This document shows positions 10,537 to 21,903 of a stretch of DNA of 36,514 bases, piece by piece. Source of the stretch: Temnopleurus reevesii (taxonomy: Eukaryota > Echinodermata > Echinoidea > Temnopleuroida > Temnopleuridae); assembly GCA_036244855.1 (NCBI GenBank), contig BQKZ01000112.1:142776-179289 (forward strand), given 5' to 3'. The notes under the pieces were generated by a model. That model had not been told where the DNA came from. It made no database searches and was given only the letters and a program-made list of their open reading frames with translations. The stretch's first letter is position 1. Every line of letters starts with the position of its first letter. The translations under genes and the position numbers were made by a program.

Positions 10537-10675
10537 CTTAAGCCCTGGTCACATAGGACCCCGGAAGCAACACGATTCACCCCGACTCTTTGTTAATTCA
10601 CAGTTAACTGCCTCAGAACAACGAGTCGGGGTGAATCGTGTTGCTTCCGGGGTCCCATGTGACCGGGGCATTAAG
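10537..10675. mobile_element. Near-perfect hairpin (foldback / MITE-like element)
   Basis: The left arm (10537-10588) pairs with the right arm (10623-10675) over about 52 bp, with roughly one indel and two substitutions. The inner 28 bp are identical. The arms contain CTGGTCACAT near the ends and CGGAAGCAACACGATTCACC further in. The loop is about 34 bases, and the stem can be extended a few base pairs into it. The element is GC-rich in AT-rich flanks and has no coding capacity. The superfamily is not certain and no clear target-site duplication is visible. Confidence 0.85.
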
Positions 10676-10995
10676 CTCATTGTAGTGTTAATAGGCTCTT
10701 GTGTAACTATATAATGTGACGTTTAATTTCATAATGTCATATTAAAATACGAATTCACGATGGACTCTGTTTTCAAGGATTAGATAGACTTTACCAAGAA
10801 AAAAGCCGATCATCATCATCTTCCTTTTTTCAATACCCTCAACTATGATGTGTTGTAGTTGTGATTGTGAAGTGACAGTGAAACAAGGATATTGACAATA
10901 TGGTTTGTCTCAGATAAAACCATTTATAATGTTAATAGCACGAAAGAGAAGATAAACCATATCTTCTACGATGAACACATTTAAGTAGCCAAGCT

Positions 10996-11176
10996 GGGAC
11001 CGATTGCTCGAAATGGTCTTAGATATCCTCTTCTTCCTAAGACCTCTTGACTTCTTGTGCCACCCTCGTAACATCGACATTAGCGTTGATATGACTATGT
11101 TAAGAGGGTGACATAAGAATTTAAGACGCCTTAGCATGAAGAGGATAGCTATGACTATTTCTTGCAATTGGCCCCT
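10996..11176. mobile_element. Foldback element, family B copy 1
   Basis: The ~180 bp element has imperfect inverted arms of about 80-90 bp that begin GGGACCGATTGCTCGAAATG and end GCAATTGGCCCC. A homologous element lies at 20356-20535. Shared blocks include ATCCTCTTCTT, TCTTGACTTCTTGTGCCA and GCCTTAGCATGAAGAGGATA. Because the arms are complementary, the same peptide-like string appears when either strand is translated. The open frame at 10910-11167 is therefore an artefact. No transposase is present. Confidence 0.85.
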
Positions 11177-11204
11177 GGTAGTTTAATCGAGAAGCTATTG
11201 TATA

Positions 11205-11349
11205 TAATGGTGGTGGTGGTGGTGATGGTGATGATGATAGTAGGTATCATGATAACGATGAGGATGCAGATGACGGTGGTGATCGCGGCGATCATGGTGA
11301 AAAAGGAGAGTATGAAAAAGAAGAATAGATGATAATGATGATGATGATA

Positions 11350-11400
<51 letters not shown>

Positions 11401-11401
11401 T

Positions 11402-11441
<40 letters not shown>

Positions 11442-11580
11442 AAGGAAGAGGAGGAGGAGGAGCAGGAGGAGCAGGAGGAGGAGAAGGAGGAAAATGATGA
11501 TGTTAATGAAGCTGGTGATGAAGGTGGTGATGAAAAAGATCATTATAATTACAAGGCGGAGGAGGGGGGTGGGAGTGGTC
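11205..11580. repeat. GGT/GAT/GGA trinucleotide tract
   Basis: A (GGT)n start at 11210-11225 passes into an almost uninterrupted (GAT)n at about 11330-11440, then GGA/GCA repeats to about 11490 and mixed GAT/GGT to 11580. The poly-Ile/Leu and poly-Met frames across it are repeat artefacts. Confidence 0.95.
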
Positions 11581-14240
11581 ATAATAATTGTAATTGTATT
11601 GCATTTAATTAATCTTACGATTCATAATAATCATGCAAGCTAGAGAAATATCAATCGTATTATGAATCTAGAATATCTGAATCTGAAATGATCGCGACAA
11701 CAGACAGAAGTCATAATCCAGGCCATTGCCTTCTTGTTTTGCTATCACAGCCTACGTCATGACCTTGGCCATGTCATCGCATGAGGGCGCCTTACCTCAA
11801 TTCAACACATCATGGGTTGGCGTGTTCGAGGCTTTTTTTTATCATTGGGCTGCGGGAAAGCTGGAACTGGGAAAGGAATCAAATACCTTAATGAATGTTT
11901 CTATGTTTCTAATGTTTCTATACTATTTGAATTCATACTTTACATAGATGAAATATATGATGCATTTATTTTGTAATAATCATTTTGGACTTGATTATAA
12001 GACACGTTAATTCATGGATGAAATTGTTTTCAGAATATATTTTTATTTTTATGTTGTAAACCTTTTGTTCTCAAATTTACACATCCGATGTAAATGAAAT
12101 GTTTGTTTATTTAATAAAGGAGCCCTGTGGAATGGTTAAAAAGAAAAAAAATACCCTAATGAAAGTTTGACACAAGTTTATAAGAAGGATTTGAAATTAT
12201 ATTGAATATTATTAAGCAAAAAAAAAAGGGATAATAATTACAAGCTCTAAATATATATTAGTTTGTGATTATGTATTATTGTATCTAAAATGCATGTTAT
12301 ATGGTTAGCGCGATGGATAATGGCAGATGTACCTTTTTTGTCCTATCCATAACTTATGTAGGCTTCATTATGTCTGAAGAAACAAAGGAAAAGGATAACG
12401 TGTACGTATGTCGAGCGCCAGCCAAACCAATCCAGCGTTGGCCCAGCGTCTCCATGCATATTCCTACACCGTAAAAATAAATTCGGTTGACACTGGGCAT
12501 ACATTAGCTACCTTAACAAATGTTTAGTTGTGCATAATATTCGTGATTCAAATCAAGTGCTTGAGCACAATTCATGGAAGACGATTTTAGGTTGAGCCAT
12601 AGAAAATACTATACTATAGTATTGTAAAGAATGATTTTTTCCCGTATCCATTAACATAATTATATACAATATAATAAGCGTTCTCTGTCCTAAAATGCAG
12701 CGAGTAATTTCCAAATAAAGTAATCAAACAAGTAATAATGTTTTTTGCATACTTATACACTGAAAAGCCTGCTGGTTAAATGTTGGTGTTGCAGGGGCGG
12801 CAACACATTTCATAGTAAATGTTACCAATGTAAGTGTAATTACAGGGTGGGGGCGAGTCATCCCACTTACATTGTTCAAAGAAGTTTACCAGTATCCCCG
12901 ATCTTTACCATGATTGCGTTGCTCCCCCTCCCACAACACGGAAAGATCTAATATCTAACCAGTTATTTTTCCAATATACAACCAAAGAAATTCACATGAA
13001 TGTCCTTTGTGATGAACGTAGATGTACGCAGGGACAAACCCACCGCCCCTCTCATCTGCGCATTGTGGCATCAATATGTTCTGATAGATGGCGCTAAACG
13101 CATTTCAATAGTACCGCTTGTAACCTATATTAAATGAAGTGAATGTAAGTTCTGTACATAGGCTCTGTCTTGAATCATAGACAGATAAGTTGGTTTGAAA
13201 TTGTTTTTCTTTGCTCAATGGTGATTATTTCTGTCCCTTTCACAAGAATTAGTTTTAAACATTAATGACAGTCTGTATGAAAACCAAAAAATCACGAAAA
13301 AAATCATCAAAACGAAATACAATAGTCATACTTTAAATAGTAATCCTTTCATAACTAACCCTGAACAAATTTCGTTCAAAATGTTTTGTTCAAGATTGCA
13401 TTTTTAGAAAAATCAGATTGTGAATAAATAAAATATGAACGCTGAATTACAATAGATGAAATTGTGAAAAATTTGAAAACTACACTCGAATAACGTCTTC
13501 CTGCACGTCGAAAACAATCCTGACCTCAAAAGGGTTTCGAAATAGTACGCGTGCCTATAATTGGCAAAATCTGGATTTGATACCCCGAAAATTGACGATG
13601 ACAATATCTTATTGGTATTTATTATCTCCGGAACATCGACAGCACAACGCAGACTTTATCCTCAATCATTCATGAAGGATATAGAAAGAGAAGAAAAATA
13701 TGCGATCCTTCAAATACAAGACTTGAGTGACATCTCAGCTTTGGAGATTCAAAAAGATTTACCAATTTCGGGACGTTCTTTGTTCTTAAAGCTAGGGGAA
13801 TAAATTTGCCAGTGGTTTTGCTGTCATTCAATTCACCAAACTACTTGTTTTTTAAGAAATGAGCGTTGAAATATGTTCAATCATTATACACATATGTATC
13901 TTGTTAGGTCATCGCCTTACTGGTGTTCAAGCGAACGTTTATCGCACATAAATACTTGATTTATTCCTTATCCGTTCCCGCCAAATTATCAGAGCTACAG
14001 CTGCCAGTGCACGGGAAAGAGATTTGTTATTTAGAATATTGGTGAAGACAGATACGTTCCGTCATCCATTCCTTCAAATTAATTTGGATGTATTACTTGA
14101 TCAAAAAAAAAGAATTATTGATTAAAAATAGCCGCAGCATGGCTGGAAAATGAATAAAGAACAAAATCCCGTATTTCCGATTTCCGATATAATCCGTAAA
14201 CAAACACGTTCATAAATTAACGATTAATCAATAAGAAAAT
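11580..14240. other. Mostly unique AT-rich sequence
   Basis: No gene is supported. AATAAAGGAGCCCTGTGGAA near 12112-12131 looks like a retroelement or transcript 3' end but cannot be assigned. A weak inverted repeat (AATGTAAGTG at about 12827-12836 with CACTTACATT at about 12864-12873) lies inside a short frame. An 80-codon frame at 13561-13803 is unrecognised. From about 14240 short AT-rich repeats begin. Confidence 0.5.
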
Positions 14241-14320
14241 GAATGAATAGATATATAAGCTAATGAATAGATAGATAAATAGATGAATAAAGAATAAATA
14301 AATGAAATCAAATGATCAAA
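14235..14320. repeat. AATAGATA/AATGAATA-type AT-rich simple repeat
   Basis: The plus strand is a degenerate array of GAATAGATA, GATAAATA and AATAAATA units. Confidence 0.7.
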
Positions 14321-14917
14321 TAATCGCCTCAGATTTGTGTTTGTATAGGTACGTTTATTACTATTGTGCGGCTAAATCGATAATTTCTTGCTTAAAATAG
14401 GTCTATTTCTGTTTAAGATTGCATCTAGAAAAATCTTTAAAAGGTCAGGTTCTCTTCCAAATTCTAAATAAACTTAAAAAACTTTGTAGGATCTTCATAG
14501 AAACATTTCAGATTTCTGAGTACACTGTGAAGAACATCTTGTAAGAGTCCCCAAGTCGAAACGAAACGGATCAAATTTTTCACCTTTTTGTGGCGGCTGC
14601 GGCTAATGAAGCAGTGCTGACAGTATTCAAAATGATGAAAACATTCACTGAATAGTATCAAACAAAAGATTCTTCTGAAAGGATGGTCGCATCAATTGTA
14701 TAAGTTTATATTCGAGCTCATTTCGTTGTGTTTTTCTTCAATTTCCTTTAGTGCGATGGATGTGAATATCCCTTGATTTCCCGAGTGGGTCATACGTGTC
14801 ACTCTATTCCACTCGTGGAACGGTGCAGCAACATTTCATTTTTTTTGGGGGGGGGGGGGGGGGCAGAGACAAGATTTGTTTTCTACTGAAGGGGACACCC
14901 TGGAAGAGACTATACTC
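14320..14917. other. Unique AT-rich sequence with a 17-base G run
   Basis: I see no gene. A T8-G17 homopolymer pair ends at 14863. Confidence 0.6.
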
Positions 14918-15176
14918 TAAAGGCTGACTCACACATTGTGTTTTTAGCCTGCATCGGCCCAGTGTTTTTGAAAATTACAAACTCTCCCCGAGCGCACGGT
15001 ATACGCTGATCAGTCGGTGGATTGACGTTTGACATTCGGCTTGGGCTCAAGGAGCGTACGCCGAACGTCAGTTCATCGTATGGCCTGCGTCTTTGTGCGT
15101 CCAGAGAGCATTTTTTAATTTTCGAAAATGCATGGATTGCCGCAGAATAAAAACCCAAAGGTGCCAGCCGGCTATA
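14918..15176 (+). mobile_element. Foldback element, family A copy 1
   Basis: This is one of five copies (14918, 24006, 26371, 29519, 31192) of a ~255 bp element that is an inverted repeat over nearly its whole length. Its outer end reads AAAGGCTGACTCACACATTG and its right end is the eroded complement of the family end. The centre has GGCTTGGGCTCAAGGAGCGT followed by ACGCCGAACGTCAG, an inner hairpin. The 110-codon frame at 14910-15242 runs through it and is an artefact. The family codes for nothing and fits a MITE mobilised in trans. Confidence 0.85.
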
Positions 15177-15299
15177 ACACTTGCCTAAATGAGCTTGGAT
15201 ACTGATTTTTCTGCTTGTTTTTATGTTTTTCTGACCAATCAATATCGTTTCTAGTTAGTTGTCTGTAGACTTTCATCAAGCGAAATTAGTGTAAATAGT

Positions 15300-15460
15300 T
15301 ATGTTTAAGTTTTATTTATATATATAAAACACACTGCTGAGTTTTGTTACTGTATATGTTCATGTACTTTTATCATACATGACCCCTCGTGATACCAACA
15401 TCTTGTTGTGAGGGCATCCTGCTAAAATAGTGATCAATAAATAAATAAATAAATAAGCGA
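15300..15460 (+). mobile_element. Probable LINE 3' end with AAATA tail
   Basis: GTGAGGGCATCCTGCTAAAA near 15407-15426 is followed by TAGTGATC and a perfect AAATA tandem tail (15436-15456). The combination resembles the 3' untranslated end and tail of CR1/L2-like retrotransposons. No protein-coding part is present, so the copy would be strongly 5'-truncated. The start is a guess. Confidence 0.45.
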
Positions 15461-15935
15461 ATCGTTCTTTGCTGTGTATTTTCTTTAAAAAAAAACAACC
15501 ACGAACTTGTACCTTGGAGCCCAGCATAAAGGCAAGCAATGAAACATAAATGACATAAACAGATAGATAAAAAAAATATCAAAAGAACACTTCTTATAAT
15601 AATCATGGATCTGAAAATGTTCCATATGATATTGGCCTACTGTATAGATCTGACTACACAGCAGATGATATAGTGTTTTCAATATTATGCTTAGTTGCAA
15701 AGTTTATTTTGCTTTGCCTTTTCGATACAAAGGTCTTATCGCTTAACATTGCTCCAGACTCGATGAACAAAAGCTTCCAAAACCATTAGAAATGTTGAAT
15801 ATTTAAAATGGTAAAAGGCTTCAGCATATGAGATCACTTAAGGAGACTTCTTGCACGAAAATATCACGCACAACAAAATTTGGCTGCAGATTTTCGCTTT
15901 TCTTAGAAAAATCATGATTTCCAAGACTGGATAAA
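15460..15935. other. Unique AT-rich sequence
   Basis: I see no gene or repeat. The short frames on the minus strand (15373-15700) show no recognisable domain. Confidence 0.55.
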
Positions 15936-16010
15936 TCGGCAGGGCGATAGTTTATGATATTATTCTTCCGTAGGGAGTCGTGAGTTCTGAATTCGTGCGT
16001 ACCACACGCC
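15936..16010 (+). pseudogene. Degenerate tRNA-like sequence (SINE head or tRNA pseudogene)
   Basis: An A-box-like GGGCGATAGTTTATG (15942-15956), an anticodon-loop-like CTTCCGTAGG and a damaged B-box GAGTTCTGAATTCG (15982-15995) lie in tRNA order and spacing. One extra base interrupts the B-box. The stems do not pair well, so this is not a functional tRNA. Confidence 0.3.
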
Positions 16011-16792
16011 ATAAATCAACAAACAAAAATTGTTCTCCAGCCAACCAGTTTCCATGGTAACGTCACTTTCATTACATACGCCTCTAAACCTTTCTGCCGT
16101 CGAATAACTTACGGGTACCCAACTAACTGACTAAGGTTGTATGAGTTAGTGAACTCCTTTTTTTTCCTTCTTTTTTTCCTTTTTTTCCCTTTTTCATTTG
16201 TTACGTTCACTTTGAAAAAATTGGCTTGTGTTTTCGCTTATTAGCTATCTGAAACCCAAATAAGTCAGCAGCAAGCAAGCATAAAAACCAAAATGTTATT
16301 GACCATTATAATCCATGTTGTCTTTTCCAAAATGATCAGGGTCATCAATATTACATTTGGTGTTTTATACATATAATAGAAGCAAAATGTCCTCTTGAAT
16401 GCACATTTGTTTTTAAAAAAAAGGGGGGGGGGGGGGGGGGTAGAAGAGGTCACGAAAGAAAAAGAGCGAAATTTTCCCTTTTTATTTGTACTCACTCTGG
16501 CATAGCTCATGAGATGATTTTTTACCTTTTTTTGCACATACGTTAGACATGTTAGAAGAGGTTAAAAGAAATATTCCTGCTGAAATCCGTTAAAAGACAT
16601 CCATCCAATACAAGATTTGTTTATTTTCAAAAAAAAGTGTTTTATTTCTTTTAATGAACGATAAAGTTTCTTCATGATCGATCAACTACTTAGCTTATTC
16701 ATCCAAATGTATAACATCCTTTCCAAAGATGTGTGAGTTCGTCTACTCATTGTTTTTCCTTTCCTCTTCATTTTCTCGTTCCTTTTTAAAAG
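16010..16792. other. Unique sequence with pyrimidine and G homopolymers
   Basis: A T/C-only tract spans about 16155-16195 and an 18-base G run lies at 16423-16440. No gene is visible. The 90-codon minus-strand frame reads through the G run. Confidence 0.6.
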
Positions 16793-16970
16793 ACCTGGGA
16801 GGTGTTTCACGAAGATAAGAAAGACTTTAAAAACGACTTTAAGTTCGACTGTATCAGTTATTTCCCTTCATGTGCGTAATAGTGTGAACCATTGCGCGCA
16901 AGAAGGGATACCAGTCGATCTTAAAGTCGTTCTTAAAGTCTTTCTTATCTTGGTGAAACACTTCCCTGGT
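16793..16970. mobile_element. Foldback (MITE-like) element, family C
   Basis: The left arm (16793-16851) and right arm (16912-16970) pair over 59 bp with about five mismatches. Each arm contains GTGTTTCAC, AAGATAAGAAAGACTTTAA and ACGACTTTAAG. The ~60-base centre adds a weaker inner pairing (CCCTTCATGTGCG with CGCGCAAGAAGGG). The arms end in ACCTGGGA and its near-complement. There is no coding capacity and only one copy in this window. Similar TGTTTCAC-ended foldback elements are familiar from invertebrate deuterostome genomes, which is recall and not a search. Confidence 0.85.
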
Positions 16971-19160
16971 ATCACAAATAAAAGATATCAAATTCCACAG
17001 CCGTTTCACAGAATGAAAGTGTACCTGCTCAAAGTTTGATTTTCTTTGTCTTTCATCACTACGTGTCTATGTGTTCAGTGCGAAAGAATGTTTACCAGAT
17101 TTTCCTACATCATCCAATAATTTCATATAACCTAACTCACTTCGGACTGATAACTTTCCATAAATATCAAATGAGGGTAAAAGGAAATGTGTCTTGTCAA
17201 TAGTTTGATAGTTCATTCTCACAATTTTTACATTTTTGGTCGCTATTATTTCCTATTTTTGTCTTTTTGGTCACCCTCCATATCATCTCGACCTGATAGC
17301 ACAGCCCACCCCATCCCGCCAAGTTCAATCTATTCTTTAAACTGTGATGAAGTCCCGTTCGTTTCCCTTTGTCCTTGGCCCTCCTCATCTAGTGTCGGCT
17401 CCCCAGAATGCTATGACAGATCACGGGGTATGAATAGATGTTGCTCAGGAAGAATTGTCTCGATTTAGATTGTTTTGACGGGCTCTGCATCTCAGGAATC
17501 ACCGCTTTGAGGATAATTGGTCGACGAGACTTTCTTCCCCATTTCCATCTTCTTTAACGGTGTCTTGCCATCAAGTTTGTTAACGTTCAGCTGTTTAAGT
17601 TGCAGTCAAGACGCACAAGGGAGTAAAATTTAAAAAGAAGGAGCTGTGATTATTGTTCAATTCGTCTGCACCGCGTACGTACCAGCGCACACACGCAATA
17701 ATGTGTTGTGTTTTTGTTTCACAATTCACGTGGCGATGCGTTAAGTTGTCTTAACCAACCACTACATACAAGAAGATTTTTAAACGCATATTAACAGGTT
17801 GTTCGTATGCATACCGTGCGTTCGGACGTGGAAAATTGTCTAAAGAGATGGTATAAATTTATTCGACGGGTATTAATTTTTAAAAATGTGATAAAGTTTA
17901 ATAGCAAAGTTTGACACGAGAGCGTTTATGAGGAGAAGACGTTTGTGGGTTTTCTTTTTGTTCGAGCGCCGACGAAGCCATGAGCTTGTCATTTGATTTT
18001 ACATACAACGAAGATTCTTAGCCCCACGCACGCGCGCGATTTTACCAAGTGTGTTGTGTGGTCATAAGATGGGGAGTCTTCCCGGCAGAGGTGCGGGTGG
18101 TTTCACCAAGGAGATACCAACTTGATGCTTTGGTTTGTAAAGTTTGGTGTAGTTTCATCGCTTTGAAAAGTTAGCATGATTAAATTTGAAAGAGTGCGCG
18201 AAATAAGCCATCAATGGCGCAATATCAGGATTGGCTTTGATCATATTGGTTGCTGATGAAATGGCTGTTCTTCCTATTATGAACGAATTAGAAATCAAAT
18301 AATCAATCAAAACGCTTTTCGGCATGTAAATACTTCATGTATCATACTTATGATTTTCTTCAAATTATAATCGTCTTCGTTCAAGGACAACTGATCAGAG
18401 AGAAAAGAAAACTGTCTGTAATTTTCCTTATGATCACATCTCTACAGACAAAAAAAAATAACTTATTGAATTTAAAGCAGAAATTCAGTATTCAATAGAC
18501 AAAATAAGATGAAAGATTCGGAATAAGCCAATTAGAAATGCTCAGGATATCTAATGGTTAAATGATTTTGATGAATCAAACATATACATATACACAAGAA
18601 TACATATTGTTTCATTTAATATTCCAGTAATATTCTCATCATTGCTAAATATTTCCAATTTTTTGTCAAATCATTTCTTTAATCTATCTATTTTTTCCTT
18701 TGGATAATTCGATTCTGTGTACGCTTTCTCCAAATTGTTTTGAATCCTTATTGTGCTTTTTTTATTCTGTATATTTTACATATTTTCTAATTTATAGGCT
18801 TCATCCTTAAGTTCAATTTAAGGTAATGGTATCCTTAACACCCCTGACATTCAAAATTGAAGGTAAATAAATAATCATAATTTTTCAATGGATCAGCAAA
18901 AAAAATCTTCAATGCTAAAACAAAAGCGCTTTATCGCGGGAGAGAGAGAAAGGGAAACAAAACAAAGAGGAAGAAGTCTACGCATGTGAAATAGAAGTTT
19001 CATTGGAAGGCAATGTAGAAAAAATATGTACAAAAGTCCTTCTAGCTCCAAACTAGACGATATACAAAGCGCCTTCTTTGTAGGGTGGGGATATTAATCA
19101 CTAAACGAGCACATGATTATTGTCTGATTACGGAACGAGGAAAGAGATTACTGAACATAG
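16971..19160. other. Unique sequence, some CpG-richer patches
   Basis: No gene is supported. A moderately CpG-rich patch at about 17640-18110 contains CACGTGG (near 17728) and CGCACGCGCGCG, with no open frame of note. The 93-codon frame at 17187-17468 is unrecognised. Confidence 0.5.
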
Positions 19161-19445
19161 AAAGGGGTGGGGGTAATAATCATCATACCCTATCCACCAA
19201 ACGCCTCACACGCGGATAGAGAGCGCGAGGAGTTAGTTAGGGATTGCGCGAGACGGGAGAGGGGTAATAGGGAGGGGTGTAAAAAGTTGAGTCGGACTGC
19301 ATCGGCGGGTAAAGCCCCAACATCGACGATCGTATGTTTTCCCGGGCATTATGAATGGGTTTAATAAGGGGTTAGGAGTGATGACATCGCGAGCGATTGA
19401 GACTCTCAGCCCGACCATTCTTGCCTCCAATTCATCTTACTAATT
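19160..19445. other. GC-richer, repeat-free patch
   Basis: About 280 bases are purine-rich and CpG-rich relative to the flanks. Two 65-codon frames overlap here on opposite strands without recognisable domains. A cis-regulatory element is possible, but the only evidence is composition. Confidence 0.25.
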
Positions 19446-20355
19446 GGTTCCCAACCCCCTCCTTAAAACAAAAACGGATGAGAGAAAGGGAAAGAAAAAT
19501 GGAAGAGAGGGTAGAGAAGGATGAAGGATCTTTTGACTGACTTTGGAGTTTATTTATTTGGAAAAGGCCGAAGGTACGATCCCACATCTGCCGCTCAGGA
19601 AAAAAGAGAGAAAATAAAATATAAAGAAAACACACGCGCGTGAGTTAAGTTTTACCAAGCAGACCAGAGCAGCTATTTGGGGTTCAGGGGACTAGGTAGT
19701 AAGGACCGAAAGTAAGGAAAATGAGAAGCAAACAATTCACGATGTAAATAATAATAATGATTCTTATTATTATTAATACCAGTTTCTGTATGTGAATGTT
19801 TGAAAGAATAATTGATAACACATTTCGTATTTCAACAAAAATAATCAGAATTAGTATACATGTGTAAATGAATTGGATTGCTGAAATAGATTGAATGTTT
19901 GTTTTCATTTCAATTTATTTATTTATAAATCCCCCCAACACAAAAATGTTTGAATAGATATTGTTAAGGTTAAGTTAAACAAGTATGAAATGTTTGTTAT
20001 GTCTTGACATTTGTATCCATGAGTACTTAAAAATATACATTTTTTGAAAACTTAGAATTGAACGAAATTGACCACATCGTATGTATAAAAAAATCCTTCA
20101 GAATATTTGACAAAGGTCTTTCTTATCTGGTCTCTTTATTAGTTTGTATTTAGGCCTTTTCTTTAAATAGCTGATCATTTTTATAGCTGATGAATGCCAT
20201 TTGAAAAATTTGGGATGTTATAATACGAATATTCATTTTATCAATAGTGTCGTAAATTGTTATGATAAAACATCAATTAACAGAGTTCAATATTTAAATC
20301 CTGCTTTTTAAAGAAGACAATAAATAAAAAATAAAATAACCGATAAATACGAATA
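19445..20355. other. AT-rich sequence with a possible LINE tail
   Basis: An ATT/AAT-rich stretch occurs around 19746-19780. The segment at about 20305-20340 (CTGCTTTTTAAAGAAGACAA, then TAAATAAAAAATAAA) resembles 1535-1575 and may be another 3' end of the same retroelement. No gene is visible. Confidence 0.4.
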
Positions 20356-20535
20356 GGGGCCGATTGCTCAAAATAGTCTTAGCTATCCTCTTCTTGCTAA
20401 GACGTCTTGACTTCTTGTGCCATCCTCGTAACATAGACATTAGCGCCGATACGACTATGTTACGAGGGTGGCGCAAGAAATTAAGACGCCTTAGCATGAA
20501 GAGGATAGATAAGACTATTTCGTGCAATTGGCCTC
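20356..20535. mobile_element. Foldback element, family B copy 2
   Basis: The left arm begins GGGGCCGATTGCTCAAAATA and the right arm ends GTGCAATTGGCCTC. About 80-90 bp on each side pair with scattered mismatches. It aligns end to end, in the same orientation, with 10996-11176. The open frames at 20294-20560 (minus) and 20364-20576 (plus) give nearly the same peptide because the two arms are complementary. Neither is a gene. The right-hand flank begins TGG in both copies. Confidence 0.87.
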
Positions 20536-20539
20536 TGGA

Positions 20540-21090
20540 TTCTTTCATTCGAATGACCACTTCTCAAATTCAATAGAAAATGTACAACCTGTTCGAAGTT
20601 GACAGACGCCTGGCTGGTATTATCCCTAAACGACCAAAATACACACCTCTGATTTAGCAATGACTTTCATTCATTCCAATCTTTCGTTACAACTTCATTC
20701 GATTTGCGAGTGAACCAGATTCTCATTCTTAACTTATGACTGTAATCTGTTCTGTGATATCTCTTTGGTCTGTTGGAAATGGGGGCAGTTTGCCGTTCCT
20801 TTATTCCCGTCCGCCTGTAAATTCTATTCTGCTCTTGTCACTTTATTTCACTCTCCATTTCTCATATGCTCTTTTCTTCATCTCTCAATTGAACACCTTT
20901 ACATAGATGCTTGGTTAATCCTCTGTTAATCCGGTGATCTTGCAATCTATTTCTTATACGGTATACATTTATTTGAATATTTCCTTTATCTATACGCGAT
21001 GTCTCCCTTTTTAAAGCAACTAATTATTCGTTTTTACTTAAATCATGTACGTTAACTGACTTATTATGTTTCGCACATTGTTCTTATTTC
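20540..21090. other. Unique AT-rich sequence
   Basis: I see no gene or repeat. Confidence 0.6.
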
Positions 21091-21099
21091 ATGCCACAT

Positions 21100-21136
21100 C
21101 CCCTTCCCCATCTCTCTCTATTTATCTTTCTCAACA

Positions 21137-21178
<42 letters not shown>

Positions 21179-21300
21179 TCCCTCTCTCTCTCATTATCTC
21201 TCGACTGTCTCTCTCTCTCTTTCTTTCTCTCTCTCTCTCTCTATCTCTCTCTCACTCTTTCTTACCCCACTCTCTTGTTCTTTATCTCTCTCTAACACAC
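21100..21300. repeat. CT-rich microsatellite
   Basis: The plus strand consists of (CT)n blocks with TTTC, CCCT and ATCT interruptions. The Leu/Ser-rich frames here are artefacts. Confidence 0.95.
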
Positions 21301-21755
21301 ATATATGTACAAGCACACATACGCACACCCATATCTTTAAACACACATACAAACACAGAAACACTCACACACACAAACATACCCACAACAACACACATCT
21401 ACATACTCCTCTCCTTGTCATCTCATCCACTAGCCTACTCCCTCCATCTATATACCCCAACCCCTCACCGCTCCTCCATTCTTGCCCTTCCCTCGGAGCC
21501 CTCCATGGATGGTTGTCTACATTTAAACCCATATGCAGACATATACAAGCGCACATACAAACATAAACACACCTGCACACACAAACACACACACAAACAA
21601 ACACACACACACATACACACACACCCACATGCATCTACACACTTCTCTCCTAATTACAGTATCATTCACTCTCTTTCCCCCTCCATCTATACTCCCAACC
21701 CGTCACCGTTCCTCCATCCCTGCCCTTCTCCCACCGCTTTCCATGAATGGTTGAA
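21290..21755. repeat. Tandem duplication: two ~238 bp units of CA repeat plus unique segment
   Basis: Each unit has a CA-rich microsatellite followed by ~115 bp of non-simple sequence. In unit 1 the unique part is about 21391-21515 and in unit 2 about 21629-21755. Shared blocks are CCTCCATCTATA, CACCG(C/T)TCCTCCAT, TGCCCTTC and CCATG(G/A)ATGGTTG. The offset is about 238 bases, and the copies are diverged by substitutions and small indels. Nothing is encoded. Confidence 0.8.
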
Positions 21756-21903
21756 TATTGGATTAGAGATGACAGCCTCAAACTAGTTCATGACCTCATT
21801 AGTAAGCGATCTTGATGGAGATACACGTCTCATCATCTCATTCATCTCATCTAATCTTGACTTACATCCATGACAACGGATTGAATCCAGTGCTTTATGC
21901 GAT

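Noticed and set aside
11740..11762. TATCACAGCC match to the start of the miR-2 family
   Set aside because: Only ten bases match, the flanks do not form a precursor hairpin, and the family is known from protostomes.
12745..12951. Small Cys-rich protein (CWCC...CYQCKC)
   Set aside because: It has 68 codons with no signal peptide, overlaps a weak inverted repeat and matches no family I know. The cysteine cluster may be chance.
14910..15242. 110-codon minus-strand frame with peptide similarity to frames at 23968-24219 and 31111-31347
   Set aside because: The similarity comes from the shared foldback element family A and not from a protein family. The frames end at unrelated flanks.
21066..21786. 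166- and 231-codon frames
   Set aside because: They consist of translated CT and CA microsatellites and the tandemly duplicated segment, with no domain.
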